Origin: Coriaria nepalensis
Lineage: Eukaryota > Streptophyta > Magnoliopsida > Cucurbitales > Coriariaceae
Direction of reading: 5' to 3'
DNA length: 64,000 nt
Assembly: GCA_027186245.1 (NCBI GenBank)
Contig: CP114481.1
Coordinates: forward strand, 10,001-74,000
Shown: positions 1-11,632 of the stretch, one piece after another
Position numbering within the stretch: position 1 is the stretch's first letter
How the letters are laid out: the number at the start of each line of letters is the position of its first letter
Made by a program: the position numbers and the translations under genes
The notes under the pieces: generated by a model
Told to the model about the DNA's origin: nothing
The model's database searches: none
The model's input: the letters and a program-made list of their open reading frames with translations, nothing else

Positions 1-515
1 CCCAAAACTCAAAACCCGAAACCCAAAACCCGAGACTCGAAACCTGAACCCCAAAAGAAAAACCTGAAACCCGAAACTTGAAACCCGAAACCCGAAACAC
101 GAAACCTAAAACTCGAAACCCGAAACCCGAAACCCATAACACGAAACCCTAAACCCGAAGCCCAAAACCCAAAACTTGAAACCCGAAACTCTAAACTCGA
201 AACACGAAACCCGAAACTCGAAACTTAAAACCAAAAACTCAAAACCCGAAACTTGAAACTCTGAAACCCTAAACCCCGAACCTAAAACCCGAACCCCAAA
301 AGCTAAACCCTAAACCCTAAAACCGTAAACCCGAAACCCATACCCCAAAACCCTAAACTCGAAACCCGAAATCAGAAACCCGAAACCTGAAACCTAAAAT
401 CGAAAACCCGAAACCTTAACCCTGAAACCCGAAACTTGAAACCTCAAACCCATAGCCCGAAACCTGAAACCCAAAACCACCCCAAACCCCAAACTCTAAA
501 CCACAAACTCAATGC
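1..515. repeat. Degenerate telomere-like repeat array
   Basis: The first half kilobase is built almost only from variants of the plant telomere unit CCCTAAA, mostly CCCGAAA, CCCAAAA, CTCGAAA and CCTGAAA, with a few perfect CCCTAAA copies near 305-320. The seven-base phase is kept over long stretches, with slips. The commonest change is T to G at position 4. It reads as an old interstitial or subtelomeric telomere-derived array, not an active end. It continues off the left edge, so its full length is unknown. Confidence 0.85.
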
Positions 516-1899
516 GTAATCTTAGCATTCAATTTATATAAGCCGCTTATTCATCTTTAGAAAATTTGAACTTTCATAATTCAATTGTACATGGCGACTT
601 GCACTTATGTTGTTTAATGATGTGATTTGCAATATGCTCATGGAATGAAATTGTATTAGCTAATCATGCAATTTGTTGTGTTTGATCTATGTAATATAAT
701 TGTTAATATATTAATATATGATTTATTACGTTGAAATTGGCATGTAAGATTAGAATTTTGATAATAGTTCTTGGCATGCATTGTTTTAACAATGAGATTT
801 GTCTTGAATATATAATTATGTAATATTTATTTATTGAGTTTTAACTCACTCCCTTTTTTTAAAGTTTTTTCTCTCTTTAGATGGTTGAACGTGCTTGATC
901 TTCAAAATGGATACTCGTTGAGAGAGTTGATATTTTCGGCTGACCTCTCTCTATCAGGTGGTCTAGATTACATTTTTTTGAAAGTTGTATAGTCCATTTT
1001 TGAAATTACATATAGGATTCATGTAGACTGTTAGATTGCTTTATTATACATACTCAACTTTTGTACCGAACTCTACCTAATGTATATATAGTTTAAAGTA
1101 TATAATCTATATGGACTAGTTTTACGTTTATATAAATTATGTTAAGATCATAGGTAATTCATTCAGAGGCTTGCTTGACTCAATGGGTTGACTCATTGAG
1201 TCATGCACCGATCACATCCCAATTTTAGATTATGACATCATAAGACTTAAATTTTTCGATCTTTTAATTTTTGTGTATCCAACCACCACCTAATTTATGC
1301 AAACCATGTTGTTCGGAGAGAGAGAGCTTTCCGATGAAGGTTAATGATGGTAGATGATGTGATATCAATTTTTGTATAGTGGTGATTGAATAAAAAAAAT
1401 GTAAGAAATTAAATAGAGATAAAGTAATTAAAAATATAATATTTTATTAATGGTCGAGGTTAATGATAGTATTGGGGAAGGAGAATGGTAACGGCCAATG
1501 AGAATAAAATGGGTAAATAATTTTTTTTAAAAAAAAAGGAAAAATATTAAATTTAAATTAAAAAAGATCAAACTAAATAAAAATTATATATTAAATCAAA
1601 TTTCAAATTATAATAATTAATTAGCAATCCTATAATATACAAATAATTATTTTATTAATATTTAACGAAATTTAAAATTATATATTTATTATAAATTTTA
1701 TATATTTTAAATATCATTCTAATTTTTATATATTTTTAAATCTTCATTATAATTTATAGTCATTATAATTAATCCTAATTTCCCTTGACAAAACGCGGTA
1801 ACGTTAACTCTAACGCTTAACGGAAACGTTCTCTTCCGTCTCGGAAAAATTATTACGAAAAGAAATTTCTGAAATCAAATAGTTAAGAACACCCCAATT
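516..1899. other. AT-rich intergenic DNA
   Basis: No open frame, RNA gene or complete mobile element is visible. The stretch 1380-1780 is very AT-rich with A and T runs. From about 1780 the base composition rises towards the probable transcript start that follows, so the last 100-150 bases may be promoter. Confidence 0.5.
1176..1203. repeat. Short perfect inverted repeat
   Basis: Ten-base arms TGACTCAATG and CATTGAGTCA are separated by 8 bases that again contain TGACT. It may be a hairpin or a cluster of TGACTCA (AP-1/GCN4-like bZIP) core sites. No gene is near enough to assign a role. Confidence 0.5.
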
Positions 1900-2252
1900 T
1901 ATTCTTTCGAAAGGCCTCCAGGCTTCAGAGCTGGCCGGCGTTTTCATACCAGAGCCCTACAATTTCATCCTCTCACACTTTTACCCTCCCCTCCCTCCTC
2001 CAACCAAACGTACTCTTACCGTATCCACTGCTATTAACTCTTAGTTCGATCTAAAAGCACCGAGAAGCCCACTTCCCCTCTTCATTTTCTTCTTCGTCTA
2101 TTCTTCTTCTCGCTCTCTCTCTCTCTCGTTTCTGTTGTCCTTTTCCATTCCCGATATAAAATTTCTGGACTTTTCTTAGTTTTTCAATAACCTAAACTCC
2201 TATGTCTGAATATGAAGAGTAATTCCGCTTCCACGATTGAGATAGGTAACAC
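1900..2252 (+). promoter_or_regulatory. Probable 5' UTR exon and promoter edge of the RRM gene
   Basis: A CT-rich, GC-elevated stretch typical of a plant 5' leader, ending in a plausible donor (GATAG|GTAACA, intron from 2253). The RRM gene downstream has a good 3' splice site (TTCTTTGCAG) at about 15594, just before its ATG at 15626, so its leader must contain an intron. This is the only leader-like sequence upstream on the + strand. A 6-codon upstream ORF (ATG at 2202, TAA at 2220-2222) lies in it. Joining the two is inference; transcript data would decide. Confidence 0.4.
2113..2127. repeat. (CT)n microsatellite
   Basis: About seven CT dinucleotides inside the CT-rich leader. Such tracts are common in plant 5' UTRs near transcription starts. 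Confidence 0.8.
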
Positions 2253-4399
2253 CCTAAGTTTCTCTCTCTTAGTATTTTCTTAAAAAATGATAGTGTCTTT
2301 TCTAGTTACTAGAGGTGTAGGAAATCGGTATTAGATAATCGTTTGCTTATAATTTTGAAAATAAGTGAAGGGGAAATTCTACTTGCGGAGTATATAATCC
2401 GAACGATTTGATCCGAACGCCTAAAAAGTGCTGATATGATTTGATCCGAACGATTTGAGTATTTCACTACGGGTAGGCCAAAATGCCTCATATTTGAAGT
2501 TCAATTGCGTTATTTGAGTTTTTTTGGAAGGTGGAAATTGATTTCGTTGGGTAAAGCGGATTGTATGTATATTTCAAAATGGTTTTATAAATTCCTCTAA
2601 CTACGGGTATTGCTTCCAATGATTAAATTTTATATTAGTTGATAGATTGTATATGAGTTTGGTTTAATATGAAGTGGTTACAGTGAATTTAAGTTAATGT
2701 ATAAATGAGTTTCATTAATTTTTCATTTTGATTTTGAGAATGAAATAAGAAATCTGAAATTCTTAAATTAGTTTGAGTACATTTCGGGAATTTTGAGAAA
2801 GTTGTTATATTTGAAAGCTTATTAAGTTGTCTATAATTCCTCTTATAGAGTTGAGATGCGACTTGGTGATTGATTTTAGTTTGGATTTGGTTTAGGTGTT
2901 GTTGGATTAGCTAAGATGGTTAACGGTTAAGGATAGACCTTCCTTGTTCCTTCCAAACTGATATTTTAGTTTGATGTGTAAGTTCTCATATCATTCTTGT
3001 ATGGTTTGAATATAGGTCCTTTGGAAGCTCTTTTCTCTTGATCAGCTTGAACCGGTTCTTGTGGAGTATTTGAAAACTTTGATTGTGAGTAAATAGTACA
3101 TATGCATGTGTCCTTTTAAATGGTTCTTTGTGCAAGTTGCATGAATTCATCATGCATAAAGATATTACATATTGGCTTTTAGCTTCTAAATACATTTGTA
3201 AATGTATATTAAATTTGGATTTAAATTAAATGCTGATGGGAACAAGCAAAAGAATTTATGAAATTAAGATTTGTAAGCAGAAATTTGATATTTGCTATTG
3301 GCTATGAAACTTTACATTGATTTATGAGGTTTGAATTTTTTTGATAGTAGCATTAAAACCATGTTTATACATGTATCTATATGATAAAGATGATAAATGC
3401 TTATGAGAAAGTGGAAATGGCTTTGGTATGATTTGAATCACATTTTATTAGGTGGATAATGACATGTTTGAGATGTCATTGAAGTTCTTATGTTTGATCC
3501 TGCATAAAAGCATAAGATGATTTTGAGAAAATTATGATTATTTAAACAAGAAAAGGGGAATGAGTAATCTGTTGCAAATATTTTGGTTTTGAGGAGGAAC
3601 AAAGTTAGAAAACTGCTTGCTATCACAGTCTTGATAGCCTTGATATTTCTCAGTTTTAGCTAGCAGGAGTGGTGCTAGCCCCGTGTGTCGGCCAACACAT
3701 GAGGGTTTGTTGTATGTGAGATTGTAGCTGAAAAGTGCACAGTGGTAGATCTGGATATATGATGAGTTTGATCTCTATTTGGTATTGAATCAATTGAATG
3801 CACTTCTAACACTTGTTCCACTTTTGGGAAACCCTGCGTTATATCACTAGACCGCAATTTCTCATATATAAATGTAACTAACGTGTCTCCTTCGTAAAGG
3901 ATTCTCCATAACGACGATGAACAGTTGCTCCTGAAGTGGCCAAATAAGTGATCTTATTACTACATAATCCACTTGAACAATTATAATTTGACCCGATTTT
4001 AGGTGTGATCTGTTATTTGCTATATCGGCATTTTCACAAACAAACTGGTATGAAATATTTATTTTGTTATGAAAAGAATTGTATCCTTGAATGTGTGGGG
4101 GTATTTGCTTCATTATGAAAAGAATTACATTCGTATAGGTACAATATTACTTGTTGAAAAGAATAGTTAACTATTTGAGAACATATATGTTCATGAAAGT
4201 GCTATGATATGAAATCATGGATTTGGACACTAGTTTCATTATGAAGTTCGTTCAATATTATGCATATCAGTATCTTCTGTGAATATAGACTTTAAGAGTT
4301 TTTGCATATGACTTGTTCCATAAGCGATGTGTATGCATTATTAATTCTATGAATTGTTAATTCACTGAATGTCAACTCACCCTTTTTCTTTTCTTCTGC
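2253..4399 (+). other. Non-coding DNA, probably start of the RRM leader intron
   Basis: T-rich, gene-free sequence with intron-like composition. The short open frames here have no recognisable domain and no codon bias. It ends at the target duplication of the outer copia; the same intron would resume at 14897. Confidence 0.4.
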
Positions 4400-4404
4400 C
4401 CCTC

Positions 4405-4628
4405 TATAGAAATATTGTGTTATTTTGTAGAATATCTTATTTTCCTTATTTAGATATGTTAGTTATATGTTTTTCCTTCTTTATATTAGTTGTATTATTT
4501 TCTCTCCTAGTTTTTAGGGATTTCCTAGTATTTGCTATTCTATATATCTTTTAGGGTTATGTTGTAAACAGTAGACGAAAAATAAGAGAAGAATTCTTTT
4601 CCTATTCCTATTCTCTCTAAAAACTTCA
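4405..4628 (+). repeat. 5' LTR of outer copia
   Basis: Matches 14668-14891. It starts TATAGAAATATTG where the 3' copy has TGTAGAAATATTG, so the canonical TG has decayed to TA, and it ends in CA. Confidence 0.9.
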
Positions 4629-4641
4629 TGGCATCAGAGCC
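4629..4641 (+). promoter_or_regulatory. Primer-binding site of outer copia
   Basis: TGGCATCAGAGCC directly follows the LTR. It is complementary to the 3' end of plant initiator tRNA-Met apart from a C for T at position 5 (usual form TGGTATCAGAGC). Confidence 0.85.
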
Positions 4642-4666
4642 GGTAATCTAAACCTTGTACTCCAGC

Positions 4667-5651
4667 CATGACTAAGTACGGGATGGCCATAAACAAGGAA
4701 AATACTGGTGCATCTGAAACCAAAAGTGAGCATGAAATATCTGATAGCAACCATGAGATTTCTGATTCAAGCAATCATGGTTGCTTCCGATAGTTCGGCT
4801 CAGTCTATTACAGGACATAAACTGAATGAACATAATTATATTCAGTGGTCACATTCAGTAATGATGTTTGTTAGTGGCCTTGGTAAGGACGATTATCTTA
4901 CTGGTGCAACAGTTCAATCAGCAAGGGAGGATCCAAAGTTCAAGAGATGGAAAGCTGAAAATAACATGTTCATGTCATGGTTGATAAATTCAATGACCAA
5001 CGATGTTGGGGAGGATTTCATGCTTTATGAAACATCACAAGAAATATGGGAGTCAGCCAAAGTGATGTACACTAATAAAGAAGATATTGCCGAGATATTT
5101 GAGATAGAAGGAATTCTTCATGACCTCCGTCAAGGAGATCATTCAGTCACTCAATACTTCATGCTTCTCAATAGACACTGGCAGAGATTAGATTTCTTTG
5201 AGAACAATGACTGGAGGTGTCAAGAAGATGCTGTCAAGTACAAATAGATTGTGGAGAGGAGACGTATCTATAAGTTTTTACAAGGATTAAATAAAGATCT
5301 TGATGAAGTGTGTGGCAGAATCTTGGCCACCAAACCTCTTCCTAATGTTCGTGAGATAGCCTTAGAAGTTCGCCGAGAGGAAAGTCGAAAGAAGGTCATG
5401 ATGGGTTCGAAGATCACTCGGCCACAATTTGAAAGTTATGCACTTGCAGCGCATGGTCAAATCTAATTCATTCAACAACAACCAAAGGAGAGGAGGAAGA
5501 CCTTGGTGTGATCATTGTAAGCGTTCAAGTCATACGAAGAAACTTGTTGGAAGATTCATGGCAAGCTTGCAGATTGGAAATCAAGAGAAAGTCAAGGACA
5601 CCAAGCTTATGTTGAAGAAAAATTTGTTGTTCCTGAACCCGTCTTGTTCAA
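4667..5651 (+). pseudogene. Broken copia gag of outer element
   Basis: Capsid-like gag. A possible ATG at 4667 opens one frame, then the protein continues in another frame from about 4780 (motif NEHNYIQWSHSV, the gag N-terminal YxxW signature). The frame has a TAG at 5245-5247, then resumes (ERRRIYKFLQGLNKDLDEV) and shifts again near 5430. A zinc-knuckle start (CDHCKRSSH) is visible at about 5508. The reading stops at the target site of the inner copia (TAAAG, 5652-5656); the continuation lies after 10782. No function can remain. Confidence 0.85.
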
Positions 5652-5656
5652 TAAAG

Positions 5657-5860
5657 TGTCAAATTGGTCTGAATGCCCTTTCCATAGGGTTTGCTTTCAT
5701 TATATAGAAGAGATTTACATAGTGAGTGCCTGATTTCCAGCGCCTAAATGCTATACAAGGTAAGTATTTCCAACGTTATTTGCAGCCTAATTATCTGATA
5801 TATACAATCTAGACATAAAGGAAAACATCCCTAAAATAGCACAAATAGAATCCCGTAACA
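5657..5860 (-). repeat. 3' LTR of inner copia
   Basis: Begins TGTCAAATTGG and ends GTAACA as read on +. Next to it, at about 5861-5872, the - strand has a polypurine tract, TTGAGGGGGGA, which primes plus-strand synthesis. Confidence 0.92.
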
Positions 5861-5867
5861 TCCCCCC

Positions 5868-6623
5868 TCAAATTGATGCTGGTAGATCAAGAAGCATCAA
5901 TTTGTCAACTAGAAATTGATGCCGATGCCGAGAAAGAGCTTTAGTGAAGATGTCGGCAGTTTGATGTTCGGTAGAAATGTGAGGAAGGGTAATCACATGT
6001 CTGTCAAAGGATTCACGTATGGAATGACAATCGACTTCGATATGTTTCGTACGCTCATGGAAGACAGGATTAGCAGCGATCTGAATGGCACTGGTATTAT
6101 CAGCATGAAGAGAAGTGGAATGAAGTTGAGGAAAACCAAGTTCACCTAATAACCCACGAAGCCAAGTAATCTCAGAGCAGGCAGAAGACATAGCACGATA
6201 TTCAGACTCTGTGGAAGACTTGGAAACTCTATCTTGTTTCTTACTCTTCCAAGAAATGAGTGCATTGCCTAAAAACATGCACCAGCTAGTAACATATCGA
6301 CCAGTATCTGCACATCCGGCCCAGTCAGCGTCACTATACCCTACCAACTGTAAGGAAGAGTCCTTAGGAAAGAACAACCCGCATGGAGAGGTGCCCTTCA
6401 GATATCGGATAATGCGGCGGACAGCGGCAAGGTGAAGGTGTCGAGGGGCCTGCATAAATTGACTGACCTGCTGCACAGCAAAAGAAATGTCAGGACGAGT
6501 AATTGTCAGGTAGTTCAAACTCCCAACGAGTTGCCGATACAAGGATGGATCTGATAGAAGCTCACCTTCCTCCTGACGAAGCTTAAGATTTACCTCCAAG
6601 GGAGTAAGAACATAATTACCCAA
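5868..6623 (-). pseudogene. RNase H end of inner copia pol
   Basis: 251 codons on the - strand covering the end of reverse transcriptase and the RNase H domain. Visible signatures: TRPDISFAVQQVSQFM, SDADWAGCADTGR (first catalytic Asp region), STESEYRAMSSACSEITWL (Glu), HADNTSAIQIAANP (Asp), and TADIFTKAL near the C-terminus. The domain looks intact. It is in the same frame as the reverse transcriptase piece upstream but cut off from it by two in-frame stops around 6624-6698. Confidence 0.88.
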
Positions 6624-6695
6624 TTGGAGACCAGCTAATTAAATTACTTCCTCTGTGTATTTGTGCTGATGTAACAAAGTACCAGTCGGAGTAAT

Positions 6696-7757
6696 TTAGA
6701 CCTCAAGACCAAGAAAGTACTGCAAGGGACCAAGATCTTTCATGTGAAAAGAGGCCTTGAGTTGCTGTTGTAATTGCTTAAGTAACTCAATATCAGAGGC
6801 AGTAATCACAATATCGTCAACATATACTAGAAGCAATACAATTCCTGCAGAAGTCTTGCGAAGAAATAGTGAGGAATCAAACTGACTCTGAGTAAAGTGA
6901 AAAGCAAGCAAAGTAGAGCGAAATTTATCAAACCATGCACGCGGAGCTTGTTTCAAACCATACAAAGATCGGCGTAACCGACAAACCTCCGAGGAAGGTG
7001 TAGTAAACATGCCAGGAGGTGGAGACATATAAATTTCTTCCTTCAAATCCCCATGTAGAAAAGCATTCTTCACGTCCATCTGTCGGAGAGACCACTCCTG
7101 TGACGCAGCAAGTGCCAAGATAGTCCGGACAGTAGTCATTTTAGCAACAGGTGCAAATGTCTCTTCATAATCAATACCATACTCCTGTCGGTTCCCAAGA
7201 GCCACGAGACGAGCCTTATATCGGTCCAGTGAGCCATCAGACCGAAACTTGACCGAGTATACCCATTTACAACCAATAGGTTTGACACCATAGGGACAAG
7301 TCACAAGATCCCAAGTGTGATTGTCTTGAAGAGCTTGGATTTCTTCTTGCATGGCCTGCTGCCAACATGCTTGGGTAGCTGCCTGAGTATAAGAGTGAGG
7401 AACATAAATAGTATCGAGAGTGGCAGTAAGCAAGGTATGAGAAAAACCATACTTATCTGGTGGATGTGTAACCCGGGTGGAGCGCCGAGGTATCGGAAGC
7501 GTAGAATCAGATGACGGATTAGTGTCCAGAAGAGGCGCTGAAGGAGGACGTCTATGGTACACCATACCGGATTTAAATCGCTCAATAGAAGAAGGCACAT
7601 CATCAAAAGCGGGTAAAAGAGTAATAGGAGGATCAGAAATAACTTGAGACTGAAAGAAATATTGATTTTCAAAGAAAATCACATTCCGGGAGATCCGAAA
7701 TTTGTTTGCATGGGCATCATAACAAACAAATCCTTTCTGAGTAGGGCTATATCCCAT
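6696..7757 (-). pseudogene. Reverse transcriptase of inner copia pol
   Basis: 353 codons on the - strand. The integrase C-terminal GYSPTQKGFVCYD motif is followed by a linker and a copia reverse transcriptase: WVYSVKFRSDGSLDRYKARLVA, FAPVAKMTTVRTILALA, QMDVKNAFLHGDL (catalytic Asp), SLYGLKQAPRAWF and LLVYVDDIVITASD (catalytic Asp pair). The domain is complete. It is separated from the integrase frame upstream by a frameshift near 7880 and ends at a TAA at about 6696, so it would not be translated as one polyprotein. Confidence 0.88.
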
Positions 7758-9391
7758 AAAAGCACATGTGACAGACTGTGCAGCAAGCTTGTGACGATCA
7801 ATAGGTGGCAGATGAACAAAACTAACACACCCGAAAGTATGAAAGGATTTATACTTAGGAGATATGCCAAATAATCGAAGATAGAATCATAATTAAGAGT
7901 GGCAGTAGGCAAACGATTGATCAAATAAATAGCAGTAGATAAAGCTTCTACCCAAAACTTAGAAGGTATAGATGAATCAATCAGCAAAGTACGAACAACA
8001 TCTAAGAGATGACGATTCTTACGCTCAGCGACTCCATTTTGTTGAGGGGTATAAGGACAAGAACGTTGAGAAATGATCCCTTTTTGCTGAAGATAACTGT
8101 GAAAGGAATGAGACATGTATTCCGCCCCGGAGTCGGAGCGTAAGGTTTTGATACAAGTACTGAACTGTGTCTCGACAAGCGCAACAAATTTTTGAAAAAC
8201 AGAGAACACGTCGGCTTTAGAACGAAGAAAATAGAGCCAAGTAAATCGACTATAATCATCGATAAACGTCACAAAATAACGATACTGTCCATGAGAAATA
8301 ATAGGACTGACACCCCAAACATCAGTATGTACAATCTCAAAGCAAGTAGAAGCACGACTACCATGCCCAGGAAAAGGTAATGTTTTACTTTTACCAAGAC
8401 GACAAGTAGCACAATCAAAAGATACAGGAGACGAAGACAAAGATTCGGTATTGCCCAAAAAACCATGTTTCAAAAGATGAGTCAAGACAACAGAATTGGG
8501 ATGACCCAATTTTTTATGCCATACTTCATTATTATCGGCAGTAGCCGTACAAGCAAAAGAAATAACTTCCGGAATAGAAAACTGTAAAGGAAATAGATGT
8601 CCCACTTTAGGCCCCTTCGCGATCACCGTCCCTGACACCTGATCCTGCACAAGACAACCACCACGAGAGAAATGAACATCATAGTTATTATCTACCAATT
8701 GTCCAACAGAAATCAAATTTGTAGATAATCCAGGGGACACAAAAACATTTTGAAAGGAAGAACCCAAAATACCAACAGCAGTAATAGGAAGTGTACTGCC
8801 ATTAGCAATCTGAATAGTTTGCCTGCCTCCATACTTACGAACATCATGGAGACGCGTCGTACTACCGGTCATATGATTAGAGGCACCAGAATCAACAATC
8901 CAAGAAGAAGTGAAGGTAGGAGTTGTACCTTGTAGGCCTAAAGCCGTAAAAGCAGACACAATCATCTGTTGGACCATGGCAGGTGTGAGAACAGATGAAT
9001 CAGAGCTTACAGTGGGAGGTGCAGAATAAGACGAGGACTGAACAGCAGCTTGAAAAGCTTGAGATTGGTGATTTTGAGGCCGCACGCGATAGTCTTTGAT
9101 GAGATGGCCCTCTTTCTTGCAGTAGTTACAAACTTTCTTTCGACAGTTGCGAGCAATGTGACTGATCTCCTTGCAACTGAAACATTGCAGCTTCTTCCTC
9201 CCTTTCCCGTGTGCTGCATAAGCTACATTTACAGCCTCAGAAAAGACTTTCTCAGAAGTCATACCCATCTGAGTGGATAATCGTTGTTTCTCTCGCAATA
9301 AATCTCCCAAGCAAATATCCAAGGAAGGGACCGGATTACGGTTCAATAAATCGGCTCGAACAGACTCAAATTCAGGGCGAAGCTTCATCAA
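7679..9391 (-). pseudogene. Gag C-terminus, protease and integrase of inner copia
   Basis: 570 codons on the - strand. The end of gag (MKLRPEFESVRADLLNRNP) is followed by two zinc knuckles (CFSCKEISHIARNC, and CNYCKKEGHLIKDY, where the last Cys is replaced). Next come protease (IVDSGASNHMTGS, catalytic Asp present), the integrase HHCC region (WHKKLGHPN ... CATCRLGK), and the DDE core (HTDVWG, LRSDSGAEY, PQQNGVAERKNRH). After about residue 505 the frame shifts and the rest is out of frame; the true continuation is the reverse transcriptase piece. Codon use looks little decayed. Confidence 0.88.
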
Positions 9392-9855
9392 AAATTGATC
9401 ACGTTGACTCTCAGCATGAACCGCTTGAAGAGCCGCGAAGGCCGCGATGGGGAATCCGTGAGCATGAACAAGGTAGCAGATCGACGTTCGCTGACCAATT
9501 GTTCGAAAACCCCAGATTTAGAAAACCCAGGGACCGCACCTTCTGGCCGAATTTGCTCATGGGTCGAAATTTTGAGCTGAATGGCTAATCCGAACACCAA
9601 TGGGGGTCTATTTCCCACGCCAATTGATTCCGAGCACTGTGGGTCTTGGTATAATACGTTGCAGATAGGCCCAACATAGGCGTGAGCCGTAGTGAAAAAC
9701 CGAAGATTGGTGACAAGATGGGGCTCAATCGTTCCTAAGAGCCAAGAGATCACCCTCGCAATTCTTGACCTCGCCACTGGGGCAAATGGCCTTTCATCAG
9801 TGGAACGCGATAGAACTATCAATATGAGTTTGATAATTCTGTGGTCCTTTGGCAA
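9388..9855 (-). pseudogene. Gag N-terminal part of inner copia, degraded
   Basis: 155 codons on the - strand with partial copia capsid similarity: the segment ARVISWLLGTIEPHLVTNLR matches the conserved SWLLGSIDP region, and YQDPQCSE the following helix. The N-terminal YxxW motif is missing or displaced, and the C-terminal third reads out of frame. It overlaps the next frame by a few bases. Confidence 0.65.
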
Positions 9856-10560
9856 GGAACAGTTTTAAATTGAAATTCCCACGTTGAAAAATTCTTTCCA
9901 GTAAAACGAATAATATTATTTTCCGTAGACATGATGAAAGTTACGTATAACAAAATCAGCCCAAACAGTCAAAAATAACAGCAAGCCCGAAAGTAAATCA
10001 ATTCCAACTTCAAGTGAAAAAGAGGCCCAAATACAAAAGGCAAAAGAGAAGCCCACAGGTACAAGTTAATTAGGCCCAAGGAACACAATAAGAGGGCCCA
10101 AAATTGATACCTGCCCAGCTAGCATGTCTGCAAACAAAAGAATCAGCAACCAGATTCGTTTACACCTCGCAGCCCACCACAGAACCTCGCAACCACCTCG
10201 CAACCACCACAAATTCGTTGCTGATCACCTCGCAACCACCACAGAACCTCCCGTCTACCACAGAGAGAGCCTCTCGTCTACCACAGAGAGAGCCGACGTC
10301 CCCACGGCAACCTAGCCACCACAATGGAAGCACCGAAAGAGAAGATCGAACACCACTCAACCACCACAGAAAACGCCAAACGCCCCCGCAGAGAAGATCG
10401 ACGGCCACAGAGGAACCCAATGGACACCTTTCAACCCAGAACAGTACGTCGGCAGCCACGAAATCGGTGACCACAGAAAATGCCGACACACCAAGAGCAA
10501 GAAAAAAAATTTTCTTGTCACACGAGTGATTAAAACCACAGAAATGAATAGCAGAGTAGG
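9856..10560 (-). other. Untranslated leader of inner copia
   Basis: About 700 bases between primer site and gag. The part 10160-10500 is much richer in G and C than the rest of the element and contains small direct repeats (CCTCGCAACCACC, CTACCACAGAGAGAG). A 141-codon open frame on + (10104-10529) and a 139-codon frame on - are low-complexity and show no known domain, so I do not call a gene. Confidence 0.6.
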
Positions 10561-10573
10561 GGCTCTGATACCA
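10561..10573 (-). promoter_or_regulatory. Primer-binding site of inner copia
   Basis: On the - strand TGGTATCAGAGCC, complementary to the 3' end of initiator tRNA-Met, directly next to the LTR. Confidence 0.92.
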
Positions 10574-10777
10574 TGTCAAATTGGTCTGAATGCCCTTTCC
10601 ATAGGGTTTGCTTTCATTATATAGAAGAGATTTACATAGTGAGTGCCTGATTTCCAGCGCCTAAATGCTATACAAGGTAAGTATTTCCAACGTTATTTGC
10701 AGCCTAATTATTTGCTATATACAATCTAGACATAAAGGAAAACATCCCTAAAATAGCACAAATAGAATCCTGTAACA
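10574..10777 (-). repeat. 5' LTR of inner copia
   Basis: 204 bp, pairs with 5657-5860; three visible differences. Confidence 0.92.
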
Positions 10778-10782
10778 TAAAG

Positions 10783-11632
10783 AGCAACTTGAACTTCTTA
10801 AGAAATTGATCAACCAACCAACTCAAGGCATCCTCCAACTCTATAATTGGATCATAATATTTGGCACAAATAGGTAATTTCATAACTGCCTTAAAGGCAA
10901 AGAGCGTAAAATTGAATCAATGGATTGTTGACTCTAGAGCTTCATACCACATGACTGGGGATGTTACAATCCTTATAAATTATAAACAGTGTTTGGGAAA
11001 CTTTACGGTTCAAATTGCAGATGGTTTTCTCTCAAAAGTGGTTGGCATAGGATCTGTTGTGATTTATAAGAATCTCACTCTTGATTCAGTCCTTTTGGTT
11101 CCTAATCTAATTGCAATTTGAATCAATGGATTGTTGACTCTAGAGCTTCATACCACATGACTGGGGATGTTACAATCCTTATAAATTATAAACAGTGTTT
11201 GGGAAACTTTACGGTTCAAATTGCAGATGGTTTTCTCTCAAAAGTGGTTGGCATAGGATCTGTTGTGATTTATAAGAATCTCACTCTTGATTCAGTCCTT
11301 TTGGTTCCTAATCTGATTGCAATTTGAATCAATGGATTGTTGACTCTAGAGCTTCATACTACATGACTGGGGATGTTACAATCCTTATAAATTATAAACA
11401 GTGTTTGGGAAACTTTACGGTTCAAATTGCAGATGGTTTTCTCTCAAAAGTGGTTGGCATAGGATCTGTTGTGATTTATAAGAATCTCACTCTTGATTCA
11501 GTCCTTTTGGTTCCTAATCTGATTGCAATTTGCTATCTATCAGTAAACTCACTCAGGGTAAGAACTGTGTTGCTAACTTCTCCCAAAATTGTTGTGTTTT
11601 TTAAGATTTGGATTTGGGGTGGATGATTGGCA
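10783..11632 (+). pseudogene. Protease region of outer copia with tandem triplication
   Basis: The continuation of the interrupted outer copia. The gag end (EQLELLKKL-like) leads to a protease whose core reads WIVDSRASYHMTGD; the family form is DSGAS, so the active-site Gly is Arg here. A 206-bp unit carrying this core is present three times head to tail. As 206 is not a multiple of 3, each junction changes the reading frame and each copy meets a stop soon after its start, so no protease can be made. Confidence 0.85.
10915..11532 (+). repeat. Three tandem 206-bp copies of the protease core
   Basis: Unit starts fall at 10915, 11121 and 11327 (AATCAATGGATTG). The copies are nearly identical: the few changes I see are CCA to CTA near 11359 in copy three and an A to G near the end of copies two and three. 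This identity contrasts with the ~7% LTR divergence of the element. Confidence 0.92.

Larger units (their letters stand above)
5657..10777 (-). mobile_element. Inner Ty1/copia LTR retrotransposon nested in the outer copia
   Basis: Bounded by two 204-bp LTRs with an exact TAAAG duplication (5652-5656 and 10778-10782), inserted antisense into the gag of the outer copia. On the - strand it has a primer site, gag, zinc knuckles, protease, integrase, reverse transcriptase and RNase H in copia order. The LTRs differ at about 3 of 204 positions (~1.5%), younger than its host as nesting demands. The coding region carries a frameshift between integrase and reverse transcriptase and two stops between reverse transcriptase and RNase H, so it is not autonomous now. 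Confidence 0.95.

Noticed and set aside
3016..3085. Exon-like stretch between AG and GTGAGT reading VLWKLFSLDQLEPVLVEYLK
   Set aside because: Only 23 codons; a stretch that long is open by chance in roughly a third of cases, and no neighbouring exon fits.
10104..10529. 141-codon open frame on + opposite the inner copia leader
   Set aside because: Low-complexity Thr/Pro/Arg composition, antisense to the element leader, no domain.
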